DNA of 64,000 bases from Dyadobacter sp. 50-39 (GCA_001898145.1 MKSR01000006.1:124001-188000); one strand, 5' to 3'; shown: positions 9,213-17,987, counted from the stretch's first letter. A program made the numbers and translations. Notes: a model not told the origin generated them from the letters alone.

Positions 9213-9698
9213 ATGGGCTTAATCTCTTTTATTAAAGACGTTGGAGAAAAAGTATTCGGCGGTAAAGACGCTCCTGCCGCCGCCGCTACCCCGGAAGCCG
9301 AGCCGCTGCGTGCCAGCGCCTTGCTCGCGCACGTGAAGTCGCTCGGGCTGTCGTATAACAACCTCACGGTAAAAACATCCGGTGATACGGTAACGCTCGA
9401 AGGCGAAGTAGCCAGACAGGAAGATGCCGAGAAAATCGCGTTGGCAGTGGGGAACGTGGAAGGGGTTGAGGTGGTGGACAACCGTTTGAAAGTGGCTACC
9501 CCCGAACCGGAAGCGACTTACCACACCGTAGTGAAAGGTGATACGCTATCCAAAATCGCACAGACGGTTTACGGCGACATGATGAAGTATCCCATCATCT
9601 TCGAAGCCAACAAACCCATGCTGAAAGACCCCGACCTGATTTATCCAGGGCAAGTACTGCGGATTCCGGCGGTGGGTAAGCAGTGGAGTAGGCTGTAA
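9213..9698 (+). CDS. BON-LysM domain protein (Kbp/YgaU-like)
   Basis: 161 aa, close to the 149 aa of E. coli Kbp. A short amphipathic N-terminus (MGLISFIKDVGEKVFGGKD) and an Ala-rich linker precede a BON domain (about residues 30-95; VTLEGEVARQEDAEKIALAVGNV-like) and a C-terminal LysM domain (about 105-157; YHTVVKGDTLSKIAQ, then IYPGQVLRIP). There is no signal peptide, in keeping with the E. coli protein, a cytoplasmic K+-binding sensor. The stop codon lies inside the first unit of a heptamer repeat array. It is monocistronic and convergent with the ribosomal operon across a shared terminator. Confidence 0.9.
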   Translation: MGLISFIKDVGEKVFGGKDAPAAAATPEAEPLRASALLAHVKSLGLSYNNLTVKTSGDTVTLEGEVARQEDAEKIALAVGNVEGVEVVDNRLKVATPEPEATYHTVVKGDTLSKIAQTVYGDMMKYPIIFEANKPMLKDPDLIYPGQVLRIPAVGKQWSRL

Positions 9699-9775
9699 GC
9701 TATAAGCGGTAGGCTGTAAGCTGTAAGCTATAAGCTATAAGCTATAAGCTGTAAGCTGTAAGCTATAAGCAGTGG
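9686..9775. repeat. Heptamer microsatellite TAAGCTR
   Basis: About ten copies of a 7-nt unit (TAAGCTA or TAAGCTG) run in the same direction, broken once by GCGGTAGGC. The array starts within the last codons of the BON-LysM gene. Inverted copies (GCTTATAGC and similar) follow at about 9796-9826, so the transcript can fold on itself. Confidence 0.8.
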
Positions 9776-9831
9776 ACTGTTGGCAATTTACATAGTCAAA
9801 GCATATAGCTTAAAGCTTATAGCCTAAAGCA

Positions 9832-9890
9832 TTTCGCAACTCATAAAAAAAGGCAACCTTTCGAGTTGCCTTTTTTTATGAGTTGCGAAA
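9832..9890. terminator. Bidirectional terminator with 26-bp perfect arms
   Basis: The arms at 9832-9857 and 9865-9890 are perfect inverted repeats around a 7-nt loop (CTTTCGA). The core is GGCAAC/GTTGCC flanked by A7 and T7, so each strand has a hairpin followed by a U-run. It lies between the convergent BON-LysM gene and rplI and serves both. The arms extend 10 bp beyond what a terminator needs. Confidence 0.9.
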
Positions 9891-9893
9891 CAA

Positions 9894-10340
9894 CTAGTCT
9901 TCCGCTGCAACAACGTTCAACGTCACTTTGTGTTTCACTTCTTTATGAAGGTCGATCAATGCGGAGTAAGAACCGATTGATTTTACGTCATCAACAGTGA
10001 TTTTCTTACGGTCGATATCGAAGCCTTTTGCTTTCAGGATATCTGAAACCTGCGTGTTGGTCACACGTCCGAAGATACGGCCGCTTTCACCTACCACAGT
10101 TTTGATATCGATTACCAGGTCGCCGATCGCCGATGCGATATCCTCTGCATCTTTTTTCAGCTTCTCAGCTTTGTGCGCAGCCTGACGTACGTTTTCAGTA
10201 ACGATTTTGCGGTTGGAGGCATTTGCCAGCAACGCAAAACCCTGAGGGATCAGGTAGTTACGACCGTAACCTGCTTTCACAGTCACGATATCGTTCTTGT
10301 AACCTACCCCTGCTATATCTGTTAAAAGTATGATTTCCAT
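9894..10340 (-). CDS. rplI: 50S ribosomal protein L9
   Basis: 148 aa, the usual L9 length. The N-terminal domain has the conserved VGYKNDIVTVKAGYGRNYLIPQGFA pattern (residues about 11-35), then the long connecting helix and the C-terminal domain. It binds 23S rRNA domain V and limits frameshifting. It is the last gene of the S6-S18-L9 operon, 20 nt after rpsR. Confidence 0.97.
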   Translation of the reverse strand: MEIILLTDIAGVGYKNDIVTVKAGYGRNYLIPQGFALLANASNRKIVTENVRQAAHKAEKLKKDAEDIASAIGDLVIDIKTVVGESGRIFGRVTNTQVSDILKAKGFDIDRKKITVDDVKSIGSYSALIDLHKEVKHKVTLNVVAAED

Positions 10341-10360
10341 TATGATAGCTCTTTACTGTA

Positions 10361-10612
10361 TTATTTCAATTGGTCAGCAACAAACGGCAACAGGGCCAGG
10401 TGACGTGCTCTTTTAATTGCCTGTGATACTTTGCGCTGATATTTCAGGCTGGTACCGGTGAGGCGGCGCGGGAGGATTTTACCTTGCTCGTTCACAAGTT
10501 TCAGGAGGAAATCCGGGTTCTTGTAATCGATGTATTTGATGCCTGCTTTTTTGAAACGGCAGTATTTTTTGCGGTTAATGTTTTTTTCAACCGGCTCGTT
10601 TACGAGTGACAT
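10361..10612 (-). CDS. rpsR: 30S ribosomal protein S18
   Basis: 83 aa, with the [17 protein letters not shown] start and the C-terminal [20 protein letters not shown] segment typical of S18. It partners with S6 on the 30S platform. The start lies 3 nt after the rpsF stop, so the two are translationally coupled. Confidence 0.97.
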   Translation of the reverse strand: MSLVNEPVEKNINRKKYCRFKKAGIKYIDYKNPDFLLKLVNEQGKILPRRLTGTSLKYQRKVSQAIKRARHLALLPFVADQLK

Positions 10613-10615
10613 AGC

Positions 10616-10996
10616 TTATGCGTTTTCGGTTTTTGATTCAGTTGCTTCTTCTTTCTTCCTGCCTACCAGACCCTTACGTTTCTTCTCGTTGTAAGCAATG
10701 GAATGCTTATCCAGGGCGATAGTCATAAAACGCAAAACGCGCTCGTCACGACGGAACTCGGTTTCCAAAACATCCACCACGTTTCCTTCATTCGCAGTAT
10801 ATTCTACTACATGATAGAAACCAGAGTTTTTCTTTTGGATGGGGTAGGCCAGCTTACGCAATCCCCAGTTTTCTTCATGTACAATCTTAGCACCGTTGGA
10901 AGTGATGATTGTCGTGAATTTTTCAACGGCGTCCTTTGCCTGGGCCTCAGACAAAATGGGAGTTAGAATGAACACCGTTTCATATTGCTTAGACAT
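10616..10996 (-). CDS. rpsF: 30S ribosomal protein S6
   Basis: 126 aa from the ATG at 10994-10996 ([13 protein letters not shown]). The longer frame to 11065 runs through the promoter described below and is rejected. The fold is ferredoxin-like, with [16 protein letters not shown] in the conserved centre and a Lys/Glu-rich C-terminal tail. It is the first gene of the S6-S18-L9 operon. No ssb or priB gene lies between rpsF and rpsR. Confidence 0.96.
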   Translation of the reverse strand: MSKQYETVFILTPILSEAQAKDAVEKFTTIITSNGAKIVHEENWGLRKLAYPIQKKNSGFYHVVEYTANEGNVVDVLETEFRRDERVLRFMTIALDKHSIAYNEKKRKGLVGRKKEEATESKTENA

Positions 10997-11062
10997 ACGG
11001 TAATTGGTTATTGTATGATAAAATAAAAACCTCATTCTGACACAATGATCAAAATGAGGGTG

Positions 11063-11093
11063 CAAAAATAGGGCTTGAAATTTAAAATTCCAA
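11063..11093 (-). promoter_or_regulatory. Promoter of the rpsF operon (Bacteroidetes type)
   Basis: On the minus strand TTG (11093-11091) is followed after exactly 20 nt by TATTTTTG (11070-11063), an excellent match to the Bacteroidetes -33/-7 consensus. The expected transcript start is near 11056, about 60 nt before the rpsF ATG. Both elements lie on the terminator hairpin of the upstream gene. Confidence 0.75.
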
Positions 11094-11098
11094 GCCCT
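11070..11098 (-). terminator. Terminator of the coiled-coil gene, overlapping the rpsF promoter
   Basis: On the minus strand AGGGCTTG (11098-11091) pairs with CAAGCCCT (11077-11070) across an AT-rich 13-nt loop that can pair further, followed by ATTTTTG. It lies 30 nt after the stop of the gene at 11128-12069. The U-run is the same sequence as the -7 element of the rpsF promoter. Confidence 0.7.
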
Positions 11099-11127
11099 CC
11101 AATGACTTAACTAAAAGTTACCGGCTG

Positions 11128-12069
11128 TTATTTCACCGTGAAATCGCCCTGGCCGATCTTGAAGCCTTCGCTGTACAGCTCGATCACGTACTTGCCGTCT
11201 TTCATCGGAATGCCGCCGCGGCCATAGAAAATGTCGACCGACTGACCTGTATTCGTGAAACTAACCGTTTGTTTCGAGCTGAAAATCAATTCTTTGCCAT
11301 TGTGCATGAACGAGCCGGAGCCGGTCGCCATATCAGAAAGTACCGCCCCATCCGGATCGAGCACGCGGAGGTAAATGTCTTTCTCGTTCTGTTTCGCTAC
11401 CGCATTTTCGGCCAGTTTGAAGTTTACTCTAAGCTTATCGATCCGCTTCGCCTTGTATTTGCCGCCCTCACGCTCTTTGCCTTTGGATGATACCGCATTG
11501 ACGGTCACGCTCTCGGCGCGAAGTGCCGACGCCAGCGTTACTTTCTCAGCCAGCTCCCGGTTTTGAGCGGAATAGGTCGATACCGAGTCGGCAAGCACCT
11601 GCTTTTCCGATTCCAGGCCGGTCACTTTCTGGTTCAGCTCTTCGTTTTTAGAAGTGGCAATACCCAACTCCTGCCTCAGACGCGCGATTTCGCCATCCTT
11701 TTCAGATAGTACCGATTCGTAGTTCTTGATTTTCTGGTTATAGTTCGCAGCAGAATACGTGTTGGCATTTTTCAGCTCTTTCTTGTCTTTTTCAAGCTGC
11801 GCCTTCAATGCCACCAGGGAGTCGACGCTTCCGCCCAGCTTCTGGATTTCTGCTATTTTAATGTCAAGCTCTGTGGAAATGGAGTCCAGTTTGGTTTTGA
11901 TGGAAAGTACCTCTTCGGTTTTGGCGGTGATGATCTCGTCTTTCGCGAGGTTTTCCTGCTTCTCGTGGTATATAAAGTATACAAGCACCAAATTAAGCAA
12001 CAGCAAAACGGCCAATGCGGCCCATAGGAGAGTTTTTCTGTCTTGCTTTTGTTCCTGGTTGTAGTCCAT
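11128..12069 (-). CDS. Membrane-anchored coiled-coil protein of unknown function
   Basis: 313 aa. One N-terminal transmembrane helix (about residues 14-33, ALAVLLLLNLVLVYFIY) follows a short charged cytoplasmic tail. Residues about 38-195 are a long heptad-rich coiled coil (EEVLSIKTKLDSI, ELNQKVTGLESEK). The C-terminal third (about 200-313) is a beta-rich globular domain ending YVIELYSEGFKIGQGDFTVK. There are no catalytic motifs. Proteins of this design are common and conserved in Bacteroidetes and usually carry only generic annotations. The topology suggests a periplasmic spacer plus sensor or tether. It is monocistronic, upstream of the S6 operon, with its terminator overlapping that operon's promoter. 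Confidence 0.75.
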   Translation of the reverse strand: MDYNQEQKQDRKTLLWAALAVLLLLNLVLVYFIYHEKQENLAKDEIITAKTEEVLSIKTKLDSISTELDIKIAEIQKLGGSVDSLVALKAQLEKDKKELKNANTYSAANYNQKIKNYESVLSEKDGEIARLRQELGIATSKNEELNQKVTGLESEKQVLADSVSTYSAQNRELAEKVTLASALRAESVTVNAVSSKGKEREGGKYKAKRIDKLRVNFKLAENAVAKQNEKDIYLRVLDPDGAVLSDMATGSGSFMHNGKELIFSSKQTVSFTNTGQSVDIFYGRGGIPMKDGKYVIELYSEGFKIGQGDFTVK

Positions 12070-12209
12070 ACAGAAGGTTAAATTTTGAATTTAGTTGGTA
12101 AAAGAAGTATGTTTTTTTCAATTTTGAAACACGCAAACCCCGATTTATAGCGTCCGGTCAATAAATTTCTGATTTAACCGACTAATTATCAATTTTTTAA
12201 CACCTCCCC

Positions 12210-12872
12210 ATGCCTTCGATAGCCGACAATCTGGCCCGCATACAACAAGGATTACGTAAGGAAACACGCCTGGTAGCGGTTACAAAAACCAAGCCAGTCA
12301 ACCTCTTAACGGAGGCGTACGAGGCCGGGGCAAGGCTTTTCGGCGAAAATAAGGTGCAGGAAATGGTGGCCAAGTACGAAGAACTGCCCAAAGACATCGA
12401 ATGGCACATGATCGGGCATTTACAGACCAACAAGGTAAAGTACATGGCGCCGTTTGTTAACCTGGTGCATTCGGTGGATAGTTTCAAACTGCTGAAGGAA
12501 ATTAATAAGGAGGCAAAGAAGAACGATCGCGTCATCAACTGCCTGTTACAGATCTACATTGCCCGCGAAGAAACCAAATTCGGCCTTTCAGAAGAAGAAG
12601 CATTGGAAATCATTACTTCCTCCGAGCTTGGGTCACTCCATTATGTAAAAATCGTGGGGCTCATGGGTATGGCGTCGAATACAGAAGACCAGAATGCGGT
12701 TCGGGCCGAATTCCGCAGTTTGAAAAACACATTCGAACTATTCAAAAACCACGAAAATGAGCGGGTTACCATGCTTGAACTGTCGATGGGCATGAGCGGC
12801 GATTACCACATCGCGCAGGAAGAAGGCAGCACGCTCGTACGCGTGGGGAGCGCCATTTTCGGGTCACGATAG
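12210..12872 (+). CDS. YggS-family PLP homeostasis protein
   Basis: 220 aa, a usual length for YggS/PROSC. The motif VAVTKTKPV near residue 26 holds the PLP-binding lysine. GENKVQEM, WHMIGHLQTNK and the C-terminal SMGMSGDYHIAQEEGSTLVRVGSAIFG segment are the family signature. The fold is a single alanine-racemase-type TIM barrel with no catalytic partner domain. The role is in pyridoxal phosphate supply and homeostasis. Its last 9 nt overlap the convergent GT9 gene, and no terminator is visible. Confidence 0.95.
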   Translation: MPSIADNLARIQQGLRKETRLVAVTKTKPVNLLTEAYEAGARLFGENKVQEMVAKYEELPKDIEWHMIGHLQTNKVKYMAPFVNLVHSVDSFKLLKEINKEAKKNDRVINCLLQIYIAREETKFGLSEEEALEIITSSELGSLHYVKIVGLMGMASNTEDQNAVRAEFRSLKNTFELFKNHENERVTMLELSMGMSGDYHIAQEEGSTLVRVGSAIFGSR

Positions 12873-13937
12873 AACCTTCGGCGCATTGTCGGCGCTCTTT
12901 TCCAGTACCGATTTCACCTGCTCCTGCACAAATTCAAACGGCAGCTGCGCACAAGGCAAGCCCGCCTGCCTTACCAGCAATGCATTCTCCTGCCTGCCAT
13001 AGCGCCCCGAATAGGGATTGTAATTCAAGAAGTTGTTCAGCGCACCCATCAGAATAATTCCGAACGTTCCGGTTGCATTACCCAAATGCGACGGCCCGCT
13101 GTCAAGGCCGATGAAGAACGAAGCGCGGCGGATTACTTCCGCGGTTTCCAGAATGCTCAGCTGGCCGCACAGGTTCCGATAGGCGGCTGTTTTCACATTC
13201 AGATTACTTTCCAGACCGATTTCGATCAGCTGATAGTCATACTTATCCGCCATCCAGTGAATGAGCTGGTTCCAGCGGTCGGCGGGCCAGTCTTTCGGCT
13301 CGTAGTTCGAGCGGCAATGCATCACAATGAATTTCTCCGGCAAACCGAGGCTGTCGACCTTCGTTTTATGCGACGGTTGCAGGTACAAACGCGGCTGATC
13401 GTCCGCCGGGAAGGCTGTTTTGGGGGGAATAAGGCCGCCTGTCTGCGCAAACACTTCCAGCAGGTTACCGTAATCAAAGTAGTTGAACACGTTGATGTCC
13501 CGTTCCAATGCCACCGGATTTTCAGTAAATACCTGACATTTAGGACAATGGTTGTTATTCCTGAATTGCAGTTCAAACACTTGGTCAAACACCCTGCCTT
13601 CCAGCAGCACGCGCCGCTCGGTCACGCAAAACTCCTTAAAAACCTCATTCACATTCGGATTGTGGCTCACAAGCTCCGCAAAAGCCGGCTTGGCAAACCA
13701 TACGACATAGGCATCTGGGTACTGCTCACGCACGTAACGGGAGATCGGCTCGGCGGCCACGATGTCTCCGAAATGCTCCGTCCGGATGATCGCGATCAGC
13801 TCCTGACCCTTTTTCAATCCCCGCTTGATACCCCGGAAATGCGCCCGCGCCTGACGGCCCTTTAAATGTGCCTGGGCAATGTGTGTGTATTTATGATAGC
13901 GGTGTGTCCACAGCTGAATGAAGCGTTCTATGGTCAT
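12864..13937 (-). CDS. Glycosyltransferase family 9 (heptosyltransferase-like)
   Basis: 357 aa from the ATG at 13935-13937 (MTIERFIQLW); a longer frame reaches 13994. The pattern is that of ADP-heptose:LPS transferases: an N-terminal AIIRTEHFGDIVAAEPI region and a C-terminal FIGLDSGPSHLGNATG nucleotide-sugar site (about residue 285). There is no signal peptide; the N-terminus is basic and probably membrane-associated. A CxxC-type cluster (NNHCPKCQVF) in the middle is unusual and could bind metal. The role is probably LPS core or surface glycan synthesis. It stands alone, overlapping the yggS-like gene end to end by 9 nt. Confidence 0.85.
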   Translation of the reverse strand: MTIERFIQLWTHRYHKYTHIAQAHLKGRQARAHFRGIKRGLKKGQELIAIIRTEHFGDIVAAEPISRYVREQYPDAYVVWFAKPAFAELVSHNPNVNEVFKEFCVTERRVLLEGRVFDQVFELQFRNNNHCPKCQVFTENPVALERDINVFNYFDYGNLLEVFAQTGGLIPPKTAFPADDQPRLYLQPSHKTKVDSLGLPEKFIVMHCRSNYEPKDWPADRWNQLIHWMADKYDYQLIEIGLESNLNVKTAAYRNLCGQLSILETAEVIRRASFFIGLDSGPSHLGNATGTFGIILMGALNNFLNYNPYSGRYGRQENALLVRQAGLPCAQLPFEFVQEQVKSVLEKSADNAPKVLS

Positions 13938-14130
13938 TGGTTGAGTCTTTTCCACGATGAGCGGCATTCCGAAATGCCATTCCGAAGCGCGCAAGTTAAT
14001 AAAATTGCCATAAAGAGTTGGTCGCGCCTGCGTCCGGGACTAACTTTACCGGGCCGATTTGCGCGTGATCCTATTGAACGGCAGATGGCCTTCATTACCA
14101 ATCAATCCATATTCAATACCGGTTTAAGAT

Positions 14131-14508
14131 ATGAAATTCATGATACAGGCGGGCGGCATACTGGGCGCCCTCGCGGTTGCCCTCGGTGCATTCGGTGCGC
14201 ACGCTTTGAAAGGAATGCTGGAAGCTTCGGGCCGCAGCGAAACATTTGAAACGGCTGTGAAATACCAGTTTTACCACGCGCTCGCGATGGTGCTCGTGGG
14301 TATTCTCATGCAACGTGCGGGCGAAGATGCCGTAAAACTGCTGGGCTGGTCCGGCAATGCATTTGCCATAGGCGTCATCATTTTCTCAGGATCATTGTAC
14401 GCGATCTGCTTCACCGGTATCACCAAGTTCGGAGCGACGGCACCGATTGGCGGTCTGGCCCTGATTGTCGGATGGGTACTGCTGGTGCTGGCGGCGGGGA
14501 AGATTTAA
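14131..14508 (+). CDS. DUF423 small membrane protein (YgdD-like)
   Basis: 125 aa with four hydrophobic helices. The N-terminal GALAVALGAFGAHALKG and the YQFYHALAMVLVG segment are the DUF423 signature, and the C-terminus ends APIGGLALIVGWVLLVLAAGKI. Inner-membrane protein of unknown biochemical role. It is monocistronic and convergent with rodA across the octamer repeat region. Confidence 0.92.
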   Translation: MKFMIQAGGILGALAVALGAFGAHALKGMLEASGRSETFETAVKYQFYHALAMVLVGILMQRAGEDAVKLLGWSGNAFAIGVIIFSGSLYAICFTGITKFGATAPIGGLALIVGWVLLVLAAGKI

Positions 14509-14690
14509 TGAGTGAATGGGTGAATGAGTGAATTTTGAATGATTGAATGATTGAATGAGTGAATGCAAAAATTAGTCAGGAATGGTCATGATGGTCATTT
14601 GTTGTTTTATTAATACTTACAAAAATAACTCCCTAACCTTCTGACTATTCACTCATTCACTCATTCACTCATTCACTCATTCATTCAAAA
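14509..14690. repeat. Inverted octamer microsatellites between DUF423 gene and rodA
   Basis: The left part (14509-14566) is made of TGAATGAT/TGAATGAG units. The right part (about 14647-14689) has five CATTCACT-type units, the complement of the left ones. Between them TTAGTCAG (about 14572) and CTGACTA (about 14641) also pair, so the whole gap can form a long imperfect hairpin serving as 3' end for both convergent genes. A stretch of about 28 nt of the left part recurs at 22501. Confidence 0.8.
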
Positions 14691-15974
14691 TCACCCCCGC
14701 GAAAGCGTAAACGGTCGTTGGGCATCGATTTTCAGGAAAATGAATAGAAGTAAAGAAAACGACCACAATGACGATCCGCCGTAACTGAAAAACGGCAGCG
14801 GAATACCGATTACGGGCATCAAACCGATGGTCATGCCGATGTTGACCATGAAGTGGAAGAAAATAATCCCCGCCACACAGTAGCCATATACCCGCGCGAA
14901 GCGGCTACGCTGTCGCTCGGCAAGCACTACAAGCCTGGATATCAATGCAATAAACAGGAACACCACCACGGCTGTACCCAAAAAGCCATGCTCCTCTCCT
15001 ACTGTACAGAAAATAAAGTCGGTACTTTGTTCGGGTACAAAGTCGAATTTGGTTTGCGTGCCCTGTAAAAAGCCCTTACCCGTCATACCGCCGGAACCGA
15101 TAGCGATTTTGGACTGGATTACATTCCAGCCGATGCCGCGCGGGTCGGAATCGGGATCGAGCAATACCATAATGCGGCCCCGCTGGTGTTTTTGAAGCAC
15201 ATTGTTCATGAAGAAGTCCACGCCGAAGACAATCCCGATCATGATCAGTGCGACGATAATCGTGGCCCATAGCCCTCCCCGGCGGCGTGTCATCACCGGC
15301 ATCAGCCAGATCACCAGCCCTGCAATAACGACGATGGCCCCGGCGATGTACCATTTCACAAAGAGCAATGTAATGATCAGCAAAGCTGCCCCGATGATCC
15401 CGATCGCTGGAATGAACCCGGGCATTCCTTCGCGGTAGAGCACGATTGCAAACGAGGCAAAAACGAGCATGGAGCCCGTTTCGTTGGATAACAGGATCAG
15501 AAATGCAGGCAATGCGATGATACCCATGATCGGGTAGTAATCCTTTAATTTCCGGTTCAGGCTGATGGCCGGGTCGCTCAGGTATTTGGAAATCGCCAGG
15601 CTTATCGCAAGCTTCGAAAACTCGGCAGGCTGCAATGAAAACGCACCTAGCTTGATCCAGGAACGTGATCCGTTAATATTGGAGCCGGCAAAAAGCACTA
15701 CTACCAGCAGGAATATCACCACCGCATAGATCACGAAAGAAAAAGTTTCGTAGAACTTATAGTCGATCACGAGAATGCAAATGATCAGCAATGCGGCCGT
15801 TCCGATCCACATCAGTTGTTTACCGGCATTGTTCGAAAGGTCGAACATGCTGGTTTGTGTCTCCGGGTTGTACACGGCGGCGTAGATATTCACCCAGCCA
15901 ATGATCAGGCAAGCGATGTAAATCAGCACCACCATCCAGTCCACATTCTTGGTAATCGGCTTGCTTTCAGCCAT
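14691..15974 (-). CDS. rodA: Rod shape-determining SEDS glycosyltransferase RodA
   Basis: 427 aa with about ten transmembrane helices. SEDS hallmarks include SWIKLGAFSLQPAEFSKLAI (about residues 105-124), DPDSDPRGIGWNVIQSKIAIGSGG, FVPEQSTDFIFCTVGEEHGF and GIPLPFFSYGGSSLW near the C-terminus. It polymerises lipid II for the elongasome together with PBP2, encoded 33 nt upstream on the same strand. mreBCD are not next to it in this window. Confidence 0.95.
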   Translation of the reverse strand: MAESKPITKNVDWMVVLIYIACLIIGWVNIYAAVYNPETQTSMFDLSNNAGKQLMWIGTAALLIICILVIDYKFYETFSFVIYAVVIFLLVVVLFAGSNINGSRSWIKLGAFSLQPAEFSKLAISLAISKYLSDPAISLNRKLKDYYPIMGIIALPAFLILLSNETGSMLVFASFAIVLYREGMPGFIPAIGIIGAALLIITLLFVKWYIAGAIVVIAGLVIWLMPVMTRRRGGLWATIIVALIMIGIVFGVDFFMNNVLQKHQRGRIMVLLDPDSDPRGIGWNVIQSKIAIGSGGMTGKGFLQGTQTKFDFVPEQSTDFIFCTVGEEHGFLGTAVVVFLFIALISRLVVLAERQRSRFARVYGYCVAGIIFFHFMVNIGMTIGLMPVIGIPLPFFSYGGSSLWSFSLLLFIFLKIDAQRPFTLSRG

Positions 15975-16007
15975 TTCAATATCAGTTTGTAAGTTCTTAA
16001 AGTGCTT

Positions 16008-17987
16008 TTACTGGCGTTGTTTCGGCAGGGACACCGGCCCTCTCATGGCAGCAGGATTGGCTGGGTGCGGCGTACCGGGCACGCGGTTGGCAGGATCGTT
16101 CGGGTCTCCGGTCGGCTTTTTCACTTCTTCCGTTTTCTTCTTCGTTTCCGTTTCAGCCGGCTTTTTCGTGGTAGGCAGCACCACTTTGCTCATCAGGTCG
16201 AGCTTCATCATGCGCTCTTCCAGCGCTTTGTTGGTCACCTTGCGGCTGAGGTATTTCTCAATGATCAGGTTGGCAATGGGTGCCGCTGCGGATCCGCCCG
16301 CGCCTGCGTTTTCCACAAAAACGGCGATGGCGATCTTAGGATCCTCCACCGGTGCGAAAGCGATAAAAATCGAGTGGTCGTCCCCGCGTTTGTTCTGAGA
16401 AGTACCGGTCTTGCCGGCAATCGTAATGCCTTCCACTTTGGAGCGCCGCGCGGTACCAGCCTCCACCGCCCCGATCATCCCTTCGATCACCGGCTCGAAA
16501 TTGTGGGCCTCCACACCGGTTTCATGCCTTTCGAGGAACTCGGGCTTGACAGATTTCTTGTCGCCAACGCCGTGGATCACGTGCGGTGTGTAGAAATAGC
16601 CTCTATTGGCGATAATGGCTGCCACATTCGCCATTTTCAAAGGTGTAATCAGCAACTCGCCTTCACCGATGCTGAGCGAGTAAATATTGGAAAACTTCCA
16701 GCGGTACTCGCCGTAAAAGCGGTCGTAGTATTTTTTATCAGGCAAATTCCCCTTGTATTCACTCGGCAAATCGATCCCCAGCCGCTGCCCGATCCCGAAT
16801 TTGGCGATATCGTCGTGCCACGCGTCCAGCCCTACGGCCGAAGCTTTAAAGGTATTTTTAATGTTGTTTTTATAAATCAACCTCCTGAATACATTGTAGA
16901 AATAGGGGTTGCAGGAATGCGTCACACCGAGCGCCACTGTACTCGTCGCGGGGTGATTGTGGCACCCCACCGGGCAATTGGCATGCGTGAAACCGCTTCC
17001 GGGCGTGATGACTCCCTCCTGCAAGCCGATCAGCGCCTGGATCAGCTTGAATGTCGACCCCGGACGGTAACTCGCCATAACCGGCCGGTTGAACAGCGGC
17101 TTATAGGGGTTACGCGCCAGTGCGGCAAAGTTTTTGGAGAAATAGCGGCTCGCCAGGCTGTTGGGGTCATACGTAGGGGCCGACACCATGGAAATGATCT
17201 GGCCCGTTTTGGGCTCTATCGCCACCACGCTGCCTACCTTGTTGAGCATCAGGCTATCCGCATATTGCTGCACTTCCAGGTCCAGACCGGTGTAAAGGTT
17301 TTCCCCCGCCACAGCCATTGTATCGAGCTCCCCGCTTTTCCAGGGGCCCTTGTACACCCCGGCCACGTTCTGCATGACAAACTTCGTCCCCCTTTTGCCC
17401 CTCAGCTCATTTTCATAAATGCGTTCTATCCCACTCTGCCCAATGTAATCCCCCTGCCGGTAGTAAGGCTCTTCCTGTTTTTCAAGCTGGCCCTTCGTGA
17501 TTTCACTCACGTACCCGAGCGTGTTCGCCAGCGTAGGAGCCGTGTACGTGCGCAGGGAGCTTTTGGCAAATTCAAACCCCGAATAGTCGACCATGATGTC
17601 CTGGATCGACGCAAAATCCTCTTTGGAAAGCTGCCGCAGGAACAGGGACGGTTTCACCCGGCTGTAAGCGCTGGCCGCGGCCATGAGGCTGTCGAAATCA
17701 CGCCTCTCTATACCCAGCACCTGACAAAATCGGAGTGTATCGTCCATTCTGACCCGGTTGGGCGTAACCAGAAGGTCGTAAACGGGCGTATTATATACGA
17801 TGAGCTTTCCATAGCGGTCGTAGATCTGCCCGCGGAAAGGGATTTCGGTAACGCGTTTGATGGAGTTGCTGGACGATTCAATAGAATAGCTTTCATCCAG
17901 CACCTGGAGGTAGAAAAGTCGTAATAAGTATATGACACCTACTAAAGCGAAAAAACCAATGATAACAAATCGACGACTTTCGAGCAT
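16008..17987 (-). CDS. mrdA: Penicillin-binding protein 2, peptidoglycan transpeptidase
   Basis: 659 aa. There is one N-terminal transmembrane helix (FVIIGFFALVGVIYLLRLFYL), a PBP dimerisation domain, and a transpeptidase domain with active-site STFK (YRPGSTFKLIQ, near residue 317), SCN (THSCNPYF) and KTGTS (AGKTGTSQ). The last 60 residues are a Lys/Pro/Thr-rich tail (TTKKPAETETKKKTEEVKK) of low complexity. It works with RodA in lateral wall synthesis. It is the first gene of a two-gene operon, with about 120 nt of non-coding DNA upstream. Confidence 0.95.
   Translation of the reverse strand: MLESRRFVIIGFFALVGVIYLLRLFYLQVLDESYSIESSSNSIKRVTEIPFRGQIYDRYGKLIVYNTPVYDLLVTPNRVRMDDTLRFCQVLGIERRDFDSLMAAASAYSRVKPSLFLRQLSKEDFASIQDIMVDYSGFEFAKSSLRTYTAPTLANTLGYVSEITKGQLEKQEEPYYRQGDYIGQSGIERIYENELRGKRGTKFVMQNVAGVYKGPWKSGELDTMAVAGENLYTGLDLEVQQYADSLMLNKVGSVVAIEPKTGQIISMVSAPTYDPNSLASRYFSKNFAALARNPYKPLFNRPVMASYRPGSTFKLIQALIGLQEGVITPGSGFTHANCPVGCHNHPATSTVALGVTHSCNPYFYNVFRRLIYKNNIKNTFKASAVGLDAWHDDIAKFGIGQRLGIDLPSEYKGNLPDKKYYDRFYGEYRWKFSNIYSLSIGEGELLITPLKMANVAAIIANRGYFYTPHVIHGVGDKKSVKPEFLERHETGVEAHNFEPVIEGMIGAVEAGTARRSKVEGITIAGKTGTSQNKRGDDHSIFIAFAPVEDPKIAIAVFVENAGAGGSAAAPIANLIIEKYLSRKVTNKALEERMMKLDLMSKVVLPTTKKPAETETKKKTEEVKKPTGDPNDPANRVPGTPHPANPAAMRGPVSLPKQRQ

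Noticed and set aside
9686-9775. Possible CRISPR array
   Set aside because: Units are 7 nt with no spacers; it is a microsatellite. The same holds for 14509-14690.
16002-17924. 640-codon open frame on the plus strand
   Set aside because: It lies opposite mrdA, whose product has all PBP2 motifs. The antisense text has no domain and follows from codon bias.
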